From contig OW051492.1 of assembly GCA_932521035.1 (NCBI GenBank), positions 1 to 64,000 of the forward strand: a DNA stretch of 64,000 bases. The letters are read 5' to 3'. Shown here piece by piece: positions 36,784 to 48,982 of the stretch. How positions within the stretch are numbered: position 1 is the first letter of the stretch; every line of letters starts with the position of its first letter. Made by a program: the position numbers and the translations under genes. The DNA comes from Oscheius dolichura (taxonomy: Eukaryota; Nematoda; Chromadorea; Rhabditida; Rhabditidae). Under the pieces are notes generated by a model. It did not search any database. It was given only the letters and a program-made list of their open reading frames with translations, and had not been told where the DNA came from.

Positions 36784-39110
36784 TTGGGCTATAAAACGCT
36801 ATTCGGTCAGCGAACCCTATTCGATCTTGGATTATTCGTACTCTACTCGTCGAGCTCTACAAGAAGAGTGGTCGAACGTTCTCCAATCATTAGGCTTTTA
36901 TTCCGTACTGGCCTGTTCAAATTGCCCAAGAGATTTGTATTGGCTTACCCCCTATTTTTGGATTATAATAGTTTTTGGGCTATAAAACGCTATTCGGTCA
37001 GACAACCCTATTAGCTCTGTGGTTATTCGTACTCTACTCGTCGAGCTCTACAAGAAGAGTGGTCGAACGTTCTCCAATCATTAGGCTTTTATTCCGTACT
37101 GGCCTGTTCAAATTTCCCAAGAGATTTGTATTGGCTTAAACCCTGGTTTATGATCTAGGAGCCATAACGTGGCTCAAAGGCGTCCTCCTGTGACGGGAGC
37201 TAGTTTTTTAGACTCAGCTCGATGAGGCGGTTCGAATGAGTACAAATTCGAACCTCCTACCCTCTTTTCCAAAAACTGCCCCATATTACTGTACCTTTTT
37301 CTGGATTATAATAGTTTTTGGGCTATAAAACGCTATTCGGTCAGCGAACCCTATTCGATCTTGGATTATTCGTACTCTACTCGTCGAGCTCTACAAGAAG
37401 AGTGGTCGAACGTTCTCCAATCATTAGGCTTTTATTCCGTACTGGCCTGTTCAAATTGCCCAAGAGATTTGTATTGGCTTACCCCCTATTTTTGGACTAT
37501 AATAGTTTTTGGGCTATAAAACGCTATTCGGTCAGCGAACCCTATTCGATCTTGGATTATTCGTACTCTACTCGTCGAGCTCTACAAGAAGAGTGGTCGA
37601 ACGTTCTCCAATCATTAGGCTTTTATTCCGTACTGGCCTGTTCAAATTGCCCAAGAGATTTGTATTGGCTTACCCCCTATTTTTGGACTATAATAGTTTT
37701 TGGGCTATAAAACGCTATTCGGTCAGACAACCCTATTAGCTCTGTGGTTATTCGTACTCTACTCGTCGAGCTCTACAAGAAGAGTGGTCGAACGTTCTCC
37801 AATCATTAGGCTTTTATTCCGTACTGGCCTGTTCAAATTTCCCAAGAGATTTGTATTGGCTTAAACCCTGGTTTATGATCTAGGAGCCATAACGTGGCTC
37901 AAAGGCGTCCTCCTGGGACGGGAGCTAGTTTTTTAGACTCAGCTCGATGAGGCGGTTCGAATGAGTACAAATTCGAACCTCCTACCCTCTTTTCCAAAAA
38001 CTGCCCCATATTACTGTACCTTTTTCTGGATTATAATAGTTTTTGGGCTATAAAACGCTATTCGGTCAGCGAACCCTATTCGATCTTGGATTATTCGTAC
38101 TCTACTCGTCGAGCTCTACAAGAAGAGTGGTCGAACGTTCTCCAATCATTAGGCTTTTATTCCGTACTGGCCTGTTCAAATTTCCCAAGAGATTTGTATT
38201 GGCTTAAACCCTGGTTTATGATCTAGGAGCCATAACGTGGCTCAAAGGCGTCCTCCTGTGACGGGAGCTAGTTTTTTAGACTCAGCTCGATGAGGCGGTT
38301 CGAATGAGTACAAATTCGAACCTCCTACCCTCTTTTCCAAAAACTGCCCCATATTACTGTACCTTTTTCTGGATTATAATAGTTTTTGGGCTATAAAACG
38401 CTATTCGGTCAGCGAACCCTATTCGATCTTGGATTATTCGTACTCTACTCGTCGAGCTCTACAAGAAGAGTGGTCGAACGTTCTCCAATCATTAGGCTTT
38501 TATTCCGTACTGGCCTGTTCAAATTGCCCAAGAGATTTGTATTGGCTTACCCCCTATTTTTGGACTATAATAGTTTTTGGGCTATAAAACGCTATTCGGT
38601 CAGCGAACCCTATTCGATCTTGGATTATTCGTACTCTACTCGTCGAGCTCTACAAGAAGAGTGGTCGAACGTTCTCCAATCATTAGGCTTTTATTCCGTA
38701 CTGGCCTGTTCAAATTGCCCAAGAGATTTGTATTGGCTTACCCCCTATTTTTGGACTATAATAGTTTTTGGGCTATAAAACGCTATTCGGTCAGACAACC
38801 CTATTAGCTCTGTGGTTATTCGTACTCTACTCGTCGAGCTCTACAAGAAGAGTGGTCGAACGTTCTCCAATCATTAGGCTTTTATTCCGTACTGGCCTGT
38901 TCAAATTTCCCAAGAGATTTGTATTGGCTTAAACCCTGGTTTATGATCTAGGAGCCATAACGTGGCTCAAAGGCGTCCTCCTGGGACGGGAGCTAGTTTT
39001 TTAGACTCAGCTCGATGAGGCGGTTCGAATGAGTACAAATTCGAACCTCCTACCCTCTTTTCCAAAAACTGCCCCATATTATTGTACCTTTTTCTGGATT
39101 ATAATAGTTT
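36784..39110 (+). repeat. Blocks aS-bL1, S-S-L-L and S-S-L
   Basis: 36784 aS (C180T at 36963, making its linker end match that of L), 36975 bL1, 37318 aS, 37509 aS, 37700 bL1(g217), 38043 aL1, 38386 aS, 38577 aS, 38768 bL1(g217). The last unit has a private C-to-T at 39082. Confidence 0.93.
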
Positions 39111-42100
39111 TTGGGCTATAAAACGCTATTCGGTCAGCGAACCCTATTCGATCTTGGATTATTCGTACTCTACTCGTCGAGCTCTACAAGAAGAGTGGTC
39201 GAACGTTCTCCAATCATTAGGCTTTTATTCCGTACTGGCCTGTTCAAATTGCCCAAGAGATTTGTATTGGCTTACCCCCTATTTTTGGACTATAATAGTT
39301 TTTGGGCTATAAAACGCTATTCGGTCAGACAACCCTATTAGCTCTGTGGTTATTCGTACTCTACTCGTCGAGCTCTACAAGAAGAGTGGTCGAACGTTCT
39401 CCAATCATTAGGCTTTTATTCCGTACTGGCCTGTTCAAATTTCCCAAGAGATTTGTATTGGCTTAAACCCTGGTTTATGATCTAGGAGCCATAACGTGGC
39501 TCAAAGGCGTCCTCCTGGGACGGGAGCTAGTTTTTTAGACTCAGCTCGATGAGGCGGTTCGAATGAGTACAAATTCGAACCTCCTACCCTCTTTTCCAAA
39601 AACTGCCCCATATTACTGTACCTTTTTCTGGATTATAATAGTTTTTGGGCTATAAAACGCTATTCGGTCAGCGAACCCTATTCGATCTTGGATTATTCGT
39701 ACTCTACTCGTCGAGCTCTACAAGAAGAGTGGTCGAACGTTCTCCAATCATTAGGCTTTTATTCCGTACTGGCCTGTTCAAATTTCCCAAGAGATTTGTA
39801 TTGGCTTAAACCCTGGTTTATGATCTAGGAGCCATAACGTGGCTCAAAGGCGTCCTCCTGTGACGGGAGCTAGTTTTTTAGACTCAGCTCGATGAGGCGG
39901 TTCGAATGAGTACAAATTCGAACCTCCTACCCTCTTTTCCAAAAACTGCCCCATATTACTGTACCTTTTTCTGGATTATAATAGTTTTTGGGCTATAAAA
40001 CGCTATTCGGTCAGCGAACCCTATTCGATCTTGAATTATTCGTACTCTACTCGTCGAGCTCTACAAGAAGAGTGGTCGAACGTTCTCCAATCATTAGGCT
40101 TTTATTCCGTACTGGCCTGTTCAAATTGCCCAAGAGATTTGTATTGGCTTAAACCCTGGTTTATGATCTAGGAGCCATAACGTGGCTCAAAGGCGTCCTC
40201 CTGTGACGGGAGCTAGTTTTTTAGACTCAGCTCGATGAGGCGGTTCGAATGAGTACAAATTCGAACCTCCTACCCTCTTTTCCAAAAACTGCCCCATATT
40301 ACTGTACCTTTTTCTGGATTATAATAGTTTTTGGGCTATAAAACGCTATTCGGTCAGCGAACCCTATTCGATCTTGGATTATTCGTACTCTACTCGTCGA
40401 GCTCTACAAGAAGAGTGGTCGAACGTTCTCCAATCATTAGGCTTTTATTCCGTACTGGCCTGTTCAAATTTCCCAAGAGATTTGTATTGGCTTAAACCCT
40501 GGTTTATGATCTAGGAGCCATAACGTGGCTCAAAGGCGTCCTCCTGGGACGGGAGCTAGTTTTTTAGACTCAGCTCGATGAGGCGGTTCGAATGAGTACA
40601 AATTCGAACCTCCTACCCTCTTTTCCAAAAACTGCCCCATATTACTGTACCTTTTTCTGGATTATAATAGTTTTTGGGCTATAAAACGCTATTCGGTCAG
40701 CGAACCCTATTCGATCTTGGATTATTCGTACTCTACTCGTCGAGCTCTACAAGAAGAGTGGTCGAACGTTCTCCAATCATTAGGCTTTTATTCCGTACTG
40801 GCCTGTTCAAATTTCCCAAGAGATTTGTATTGGCTTAAACCCTGGTTTATGATCTAGGAACCATAACGTGGCTCAAAGGCGTCCTCCTGTGACGGGAGCT
40901 AGTTTTTTAGACTCAGCTCGATGAGGCGGTTCGAATGAGTACAAATTCGAACCTCCTACCCTCTTTTCCAAAAACTGCCCCATATTACTGTACCTTTTTC
41001 TGGATTATAATAGTTTTTGGGCTATAAAACGCTATTCGGTCAGCGAACCCTATTCGATCTTGAATTATTCGTACTCTACTCGTCGAGCTCTACAAGAAGA
41101 GTGGTCGAACGTTCTCCAATCATTAGGCTTTTATTCCGTACTGGCCTGTTCAAATTGCCCAAGAGATTTGTATTGGCTTAAACCCTGGTTTATGATCTAG
41201 GAGCCATAACGTGGCTCAAAGGCGTCCTCCTGTGACGGGAGCTAGTTTTTTAGACTCAGCTCGATGAGGCGGTTCGAATGAGTACAAATTCGAACCTCCT
41301 ACCCTCTTTTCCAAAAACTGCCCCATATTACTGTACCTTTTTCTGGATTATAATAGTTTTTGGGCTATAAAACGCTATTCGGTCAGCGAACCCTATTCGA
41401 TCTTGGATTATTCGTACTCTACTCGTCGAGCTCTACAAGAAGAGTGGTCGAACGTTCTCCAATCATTAGGCTTTTATTCCGTACTGGCCTGTTCAAATTG
41501 CCCAAGAGATTTGTATTGGCTTACCCCCTATTTTTGGACTATAATAGTTTTTGGGCTATAAAACGCTATTCGGTCAGCGAACCCTATTCGATCTTGGATT
41601 ATTCGTACTCTACTCGTCGAGCTCTACAAGAAGAGTGGTCGAACGTTCTCCAATCATTAGGCTTTTATTCCGTACTGGCCTGTTCAAATTTCCCAAGAGA
41701 TTTGTATTGGCTTAAACCCTGGTTTATGATCTAGGAGCCATAACGTGGCTCAAAGGCGTCCTCCTGTGACGGGAGCTAGTTTTTTAGACTCAGCTCGATG
41801 AGGCGGTTCGAATGAGTACAAATTCGAACCTCCTACCCTCTTTTCCAAAAACTGCCCCATATTACTGTACCTTTTTCTGGATTATAATAGTTTTTGGGCT
41901 ATAAAACGCTATTCGGTCAGCGAACCCTATTCGATCTTGAATTATTCGTACTCTACTCGTCGAGCTCTACAAGAAGAGTGGTCGAACGTTCTCCAATCAT
42001 TAGGCTTTTATTCCGTACTGGCCTGTTCAAATTTCCCAAGAGATTTGTATTGGCGTAAACTCTGGTTTATGATCTAGGAGCCATAACGTGGCTCAAAGGC

Positions 42101-45100
42101 GTCCTCCTGTGACGGGAGCTAGTTTTTTAGACTCAGCTCGATGAGGCGGTTCGAATGAGTACAAATTCGAACCTCCTACCCTCTTTTCCAAAAACTGCCC
42201 CATATTACTGTACCTTTTTCTGGATTATAATAGTTTTTGGGCTATAAAACGCGATTTGTTCAGCGAACCCTATTCGATCTTGGATTATTCGTACTCTACT
42301 CGTCGAGCTCTACAAGAAGAGTGGTCGAACGTTCTCCAATCATTAGGCTTTTATTCCGTACTGGCCTGTTCAAATTTCCCAAGAGATTTGTATTGGCTTA
42401 AACCCTGGTTTATGATCTAGGAGCCATAACGTGGCTCAAAGGCGTCCTCCTGTGACGGGAGCTAGTTTTTTAGACTCAGCTCGATGAGGCGGTTCGAATG
42501 AGTACAAATTCGAACCTCCTACCCTCTTTTCCAAAAACTGCCCCATATTACTGTACCTTTTTCTGGATTATAATAGTTTTTGGGCTATAAAACGCTATTC
42601 GGTCAGCGAACCCTATTTGATCTTGGATTATTCGTACTCTACTCGTCGAGCTCTACAAGAAGAGTGGTCGAACGTTCTCCAATCATTAGGCTTTTATTCC
42701 GTACTGGCCTGTTCAAATTTCCCAAGAGATTTGTATTGGCTTAAACCCTGGTTTATGATCTAGGAGCCATAACGTGGCTCAAAGGCGTCCTCCTGTGACG
42801 GGAGCTAGTTTTTTAGACTCAGCTCGATGAGGCGGTTCGAATGAGTACAAATTCGAACCTCCTACCCTCTTTTCCAAAAACTGCCCCATATTACTGTACC
42901 TTTTTCTGGATTATAATAGTTTTTGGGCTATAAAACGCTATTCGGTCAGCGAACCCTATTCGATCTTGGATTATTCGTACTCTACTCGTCGAGCTCTACA
43001 AGAAGAGTGGTCGAACGTTCTCCAATCATTAGGCTTTTATTCCGTACTGGCCTGTTCAAATTTCCCAAGAGATTTGTATTGGCTTACCCCCTATTTTTGG
43101 ACTATAATAGTTTTTGGGCTATAAAACGCTATTCGGTCAGACAACCCTATTAGCTCTGTGGTTATTCGTACTCTACTCGTCGAGCTCTACAAGAAGAGTG
43201 GTCGAACGTTCTCCAATCATTAGGCTTTTATTCCGTACTGGCCTGTTCAAATTTCCCAAGAGATTTGTATTGGCTTAAACCCTGGTTTATGATCTAGGAG
43301 CCATAACGTGGCTCAAAGGCGTCCTCCTGGGACGGGAGCTAGTTTTTTAGACTCAGCTCGATGAGGCGGTTCGAATGAGTACAAATTCGAACCTCCTACC
43401 CTCTTTTCCAAAAACTGCCCCATATTACTGTACCTTTTTCTGGATTATAATAGTTTTTGGGCTATAAAACGCTATTCGGTCAGCGAACCCTATTCGATCT
43501 TGGATTATTCGTACTCTACTCGTCGAGCTCTACAAGAAGAGTGGTCGAACGTTCTCCAATCATTAGGCTTTTATTCCGTACTGGCCTGTTCAAATTTCCC
43601 AAGAGATTTGTATTGGCTTAAACCCTGGTTTATGATCTAGGAGCCATAACGTGGCTCAAAGGCGTCCTCCTGTGACGGGAGCTAGTTTTTTAGACTCAGC
43701 TCGATGAGGCGGTTCGAATGAGTACAAATTCGAACCTCCTACCCTCTTTTCCAAAAACTGCCCCATATTACTGTACCTTTTTCTGGATTATAATAGTTTT
43801 TGGGCTATAAAACGCTATTCGGTCAGCGAACCCTATTCGATCTTGAATTATTCGTACTCTACTCGTCGAGCTCTACAAGAAGAGTGGTCGAACGTTCTCC
43901 AATCATTAGGCTTTTATTCCGTACTGGCCTGTTCAAATTGCCCAAGAGATTTGTATTGGCTTAAACCCTGGTTTATGATCTAGGAGCCATAACGTGGCTC
44001 AAAGGCGTCCTCCTGTGACGGGAGCTAGTTTTTTAGACTCAGCTCGATGAGGCGGTTCGAATGAGTACAAATTCGAACCTCCTACCCTCTTTTCCAAAAA
44101 CTGCCCCATATTACTGTACCTTTTTCTGGATTATAATAGTTTTTGGGCTATAAAACGCTATTCGGTCAGCGAACCCTATTCGATCTTGGATTATTCGTAC
44201 TCTACTCGTCGAGCTCTACAAGAAGAGTGGTCGAACGTTCTCCAATCATTAGGCTTTTATTCCGTACTGGCCTGTTCAAATTTCCCAAGAGATTTGTATT
44301 GGCTTAAACCCTGGTTTATGATCTAGGAGCCATAACGTGGCTCAAAGGCGTCCTCCTGGGACGGGAGCTAGTTTTTTAGACTCAGCTCGATGAGGCGGTT
44401 CGAATGAGTACAAATTCGAACCTCCTACCCTCTTTTCCAAAAACTGCCCCATATTACTGTACCTTTTTCTGGATTATAATAGTTTTTGGGCTATAAAACG
44501 CTATTCGGTCAGCGAACCCTATTCGATCTTGGATTATTCGTACTCTACTCGTCGAGCTCTACAAGAAGAGTGGTCGAACGTTCTCCAATCATTAGGCTTT
44601 TATTCCGTACTGGCCTGTTCAAATTTCCCAAGAGATTTGTATTGGCTTAAACCCTGGTTTATGATCTAGGAGCCATAACGTGGCTCAAAGGCGTCCTCCT
44701 GTGACGGGAGCTAGTTTTTTAGACTCAGCTCGATGAGGCGGTTCGAATGAGTACAAATTCGAACCTCCTACCCTCTTTTCCAAAAACTGCCCCATATTAC
44801 TGTACCTTTTTCTGGATTATAATAGTTTTTGGGCTATAAAACGCTATTCGGTCAGCGAACCCTATTCGATCTTGAATTATTCGTACTCTACTCGTCGAGC
44901 TCTACAAGAAGAGTGGTCGAACGTTCTCCAATCATTAGGCTTTTATTCCGTACTGGCCTGTTCAAATTGCCCAAGAGATTTGTATTGGCTTAAACCCTGG
45001 TTTATGATCTAGGAGCCATAACGTGGCTCAAAGGCGTCCTCCTGTGACGGGAGCTAGTTTTTTAGACTCAGCTCGATGAGGCGGTTCGAATGAGTACAAA

Positions 45101-46734
45101 TTCGAACCTCCTACCCTCTTTTCCAAAAACTGCCCCATATTACTGTACCTTTTTCTGGATTATAATAGTTTTTGGGCTATAAAACGCTATTCGGTCAGCG
45201 AACCCTACTCGATCTTGGATTATTCGTACTCTACTCGTCGAGCTCTACAAGAAGAGTGGTCGAACGTTCTCCAATCATTAGGCTTTTATTCCGTACTGGC
45301 CTGTTCAAATTGCCCAAGAGATTTGTATTGGCTTACCCCCTATTTTTGGACTATAATAGTTTTTGGGCTATAAAACGCTATTCGGTCAGCGAACCCTATT
45401 CGATCTTGGATTATTCGTACTCTACTCGTCGAGCTCTACAAGAAGAGTGGTCGAACGTTCTCCAATCATTAGGCTTTTATTCCGTACTGGCCTGTTCAAA
45501 TTTCCCAAGAGATTTGTATTGGCTTAAACCCTGGTTTATGATCTAGGAGCCATAACGTGGCTCAAAGGCGTCCTCCTGTGACGGGAGCTAGTTTTTTAGA
45601 CTCAGCTCGATGAGGCGGTTCGAATGAGTACAAATTCGAACCTCCTACCCTCTTTTCCAAAAACTGCCCCATATTACTGTACCTTTTTCTGGATTATAAT
45701 AGTTTTTGGGCTATAAAACGCTATTCGGTCAGCGAACCCTATTCGATCTTGAATTATTCGTACTCTACTCGTCGAGCTCTACAAGAAGAGTGGTCGAACG
45801 TTCTCCAATCATTAGGCTTTTATTCCGTACTGGCCTGTTCAAATTTCCCAAGAGATTTGTATTGGCGTAAACTCTGGTTTATGATCTAGGAGCCATAACG
45901 TGGCTCAAAGGCGTCCTCCTGTGACGGGAGCTAGTTTTTTAGACTCAGCTCGATGAGGCGGTTCGAATGAGTACAAATTCGAACCTCCTACCCTCTTTTC
46001 CAAAAACTGCCCCATATTACTGTACCTTTTTCTGGATTATAATAGTTTTTGGGCTATAAAACGCGATTTGTTCAGCGAACCCTATTCGATCTTGGATTAT
46101 TCGTACTCTACTCGTCGAGCTCTACAAGAAGAGTGGTCGAACGTTCTCCAATCATTAGGCTTTTATTCCGTACTGGCCTGTTCAAATTTCCCAAGAGATT
46201 TGTATTGGCTTAAACCCTGGTTTATGATCTAGGAGCCATAACGTGGCTCAAAGGCGTCCTCCTGTGACGGGAGCTAGTTTTTTAGACTCAGCTCGATGAG
46301 GCGGTTCGAATGAGTACAAATTCGAACCTCCTACCCTCTTTTCCAAAAACTGCCCCATATTACTGTACCTTTTTCTGGATTATAATAGTTTTTGGGCTAT
46401 AAAACGCTATTCGGTCAGCGAACCCTATTCGATCTTGGATTATTCGTACTCTACTCGTCGAGCTCTACAAGAAGAGTGGTCGAACGTTCTCCAATCATTA
46501 GGCTTTTATTCCGTACTGGCCTGTTCAAATTTCCCAAGAGATTTGTATTGGCTTAAACCCTGGTTTATGATCTAGGAGCCATAACGTGGCTCAAAGGCGT
46601 CCTCCTGTGACGGGAGCTAGTTTTTTAGACTCAGCTCGATGAGGCGGTTCGAATGAGTACAAATTCGAACCTCCTACCCTCTTTTCCAAAAACTGCCCCA
46701 TATTACTGTACCTTTTTCTGGATTATAATAGTTT
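39111..46734 (+). repeat. 3812-bp tandem segmental duplication with crossover scar
   Basis: Copy 1: 39111 aS, 39302 bL1(g217), 39645 aL1, 39988 cgL1, 40331 aL1(g217), 40674 aL1, 41017 cgL1, 41360 aS, 41551 aL1, 41894 ctL3, 42237 dL1, 42580 aL1. Copy 2 has the same order at 42923, 43114, 43457, 43800, 44143, 44486, 44829, 45172, 45363, 45706, 46049, 46392. The aL1(g217) type occurs only at 40331 and 44143. Copy 2 begins with the only S unit that has T141 (42923). Private bases: 40860 G-to-A, 42618 C-to-T, 45208 T-to-C. Confidence 0.93.
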
Positions 46735-48982
46735 TTGGGCTATAAAACGCTATTCGGTCAGCGAACCCTATTCGATCTTGGATTATTCGTACTCTACTCG
46801 TCGAGCTCTACAAGAAGAGTGGTCGAACGTTCTCCAATCATTAGGCTTTTATTCCGTACTGGCCTGTTCAAATTTCCCAAGAGATTTGTATTGGCTTAAA
46901 CCCTGGTTTATGATCTAGGAGCCATAACGTGGCTCAAAGGCGTCCTCCTGTGACGGGAGCTAGTTTTTTAGACTCAGCTCGATGAGGCGGTTCGAATGAG
47001 TACAAATTCGAACCTCCTACCCTCTTTTCCAAAAACTGCCCCATATTACTGTACCTTTTTCTGGATTATAATAGTTTTTGGGCTATAAAACGCTATTCGG
47101 TCAGCGAACCCTATTCGATCTTGGATTATTCGTACTCTACTCGTCGAGCTCTACAAGAAGAGTGGTCGAACGTTCTCCAATCATTAGGCTTTTATTCCGT
47201 ACTGGCCTGTTCAAATTGCCCAAGAGATTTGTATTGGCTTACCCCCTATTTTTGGACTATAATAGTTTTTGGGCTATAAAACGCTATTCGGTCAGCGAAC
47301 CCTATTCGATCTTGGATTATTCGTACTCTACTCGTCGAGCTCTACAAGAAGAGTGGTCGAACGTTCTCCAATCATTAGGCTTTTATTCCGTACTGGCCTG
47401 TTCAAATTTCCCAAGAGATTTGTATTGGCTTAAACCCTGGTTTATGATCTAGGAGCCATAACGTGGCTCAAAGGCGTCCTCCTGTGACGGGAGCTAGTTT
47501 TTTAGACTCAGCTCGATGAGGCGGTTCGAATGAGTACAAATTCGAACCTCCTACCCTCTTTTCCAAAAACTGCCCCATATTACTGTACCTTTTTCTGGAT
47601 TATAATAGTTTTTGGGCTATAAAACGCTATTCGGTCAGCGAACCCTATTCGATCTTGAATTATTCGTTTCTACTCGTCGAGCTCTACAAGAAGAGTGGTC
47701 GAACGTTCTCCAATCATTAGGCTTTTATTCCGTACTGGCCTGTTCAAATTTCCCAAGAGATTTGTATTGGCGTAAACTCTGGTTTATGATCTAGGAGCCA
47801 TAACGTGGCTCAAAGGCGTCCTCCTGTGACGGGAGCTAGTTTTTTAGACTCAGCTCGATGAGGCGGTTCGAATGAGTACAAATTCGAACCTCCTACCCTC
47901 TTTTCCAAAAACTGCCCCATATTACTGTACCTTTTTCTGGATTATAATAGTTTTTGGGCTATAAAACGCGATTTGTTCAGCGAACCCTATTCGATCTTGG
48001 ATTATTCGTACTCTACTCGTCGAGCTCTACAAGAAGAGTGGTCGAACGTTCTCCAATCATTAGGCTTTTATTCCGTACTGGCCTGTTCAAATTTCCCAAG
48101 AGATTTGTATTGGCTTAAACCCTGGTTTATGATCTAGGAGCCATAACGTGGCTCAAAGGCGTCCTCCTGTGACGGGAGCTAGTTTTTTAGACTCAGCTCG
48201 ATGAGGCGGTTCGAATGAGTACAAATTCGAACCTCCTACCCTCTTTTCCAAAAACTGCCCCATATTACTGTACCTTTTTCTGGATTATAATAGTTTTTGG
48301 GCTATAAAACGCTATTCGGTCAGCGAACCCTATTCGATCTTGGATTATTCGTACTCTACTCGTCGAGCTCTACAAGAAGAGTGGTCGAACGTTCTCCAAT
48401 CATTAGGCTTTTATTCCGTACTGGCCTGTTCAAATTTCCCAAGAGATTTGTATTGGCTTAAACCCTGGTTTATGATCTAGGAGCCATAACGTGGCTCAAA
48501 GGCGTCCTCCTGTGACGGGAGCTAGTTTTTTAGACTCAGCTCGATGAGGCGGTTCGAATGAGTACAAATTCGAACCTCCTACCCTCTTTTCCAAAAACTG
48601 CCCCATATTACTGTACCTTTTTCTGGATTATAATAGTTTTTGGGCTATAAAACGCTATTCGGTCAGCGAACCCTATTCGATCTTGGATTATTCGTACTCT
48701 ACTCGTCGAGCTCTACAAGAAGAGTGGTCGAACGTTCTCCAATCATTAGGCTTTTATTCCGTACTGGCCTGTTCAAATTTCCCAAGAGATTTGTATTGGC
48801 TTAAACCCTGGTTTATGATCTAGGAGCCATAACGTGGCTCAAAGGCGTCCTCCTGTGACGGGAGCTAGTTTTTTAGACTCAGCTCGATGAGGCGGTTCGA
48901 ATGAGTACAAATTCGAACCTCCTACCCTCTTTTCCAAAAACTGCCCCATATTACTGTACCTTTTTCTGGATTATAATAGTTT
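45172..48982 (+). repeat. 1906-bp higher-order repeat, two tandem copies
   Basis: aS-aL1-ctL3-dL1-aL1-aL1 at 45172, 45363, 45706, 46049, 46392, 46735 and again at 47078, 47269, 47612, 47954, 48297, 48640. The ctL3 unit at 47612 reads TTCGTTTCTACTC in place of TTCGTACTCTACTC (1 bp shorter), so copy 2 is 1905 bp. It overlaps the end of the 3812-bp duplication, whose length is exactly twice 1906. Confidence 0.92.
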
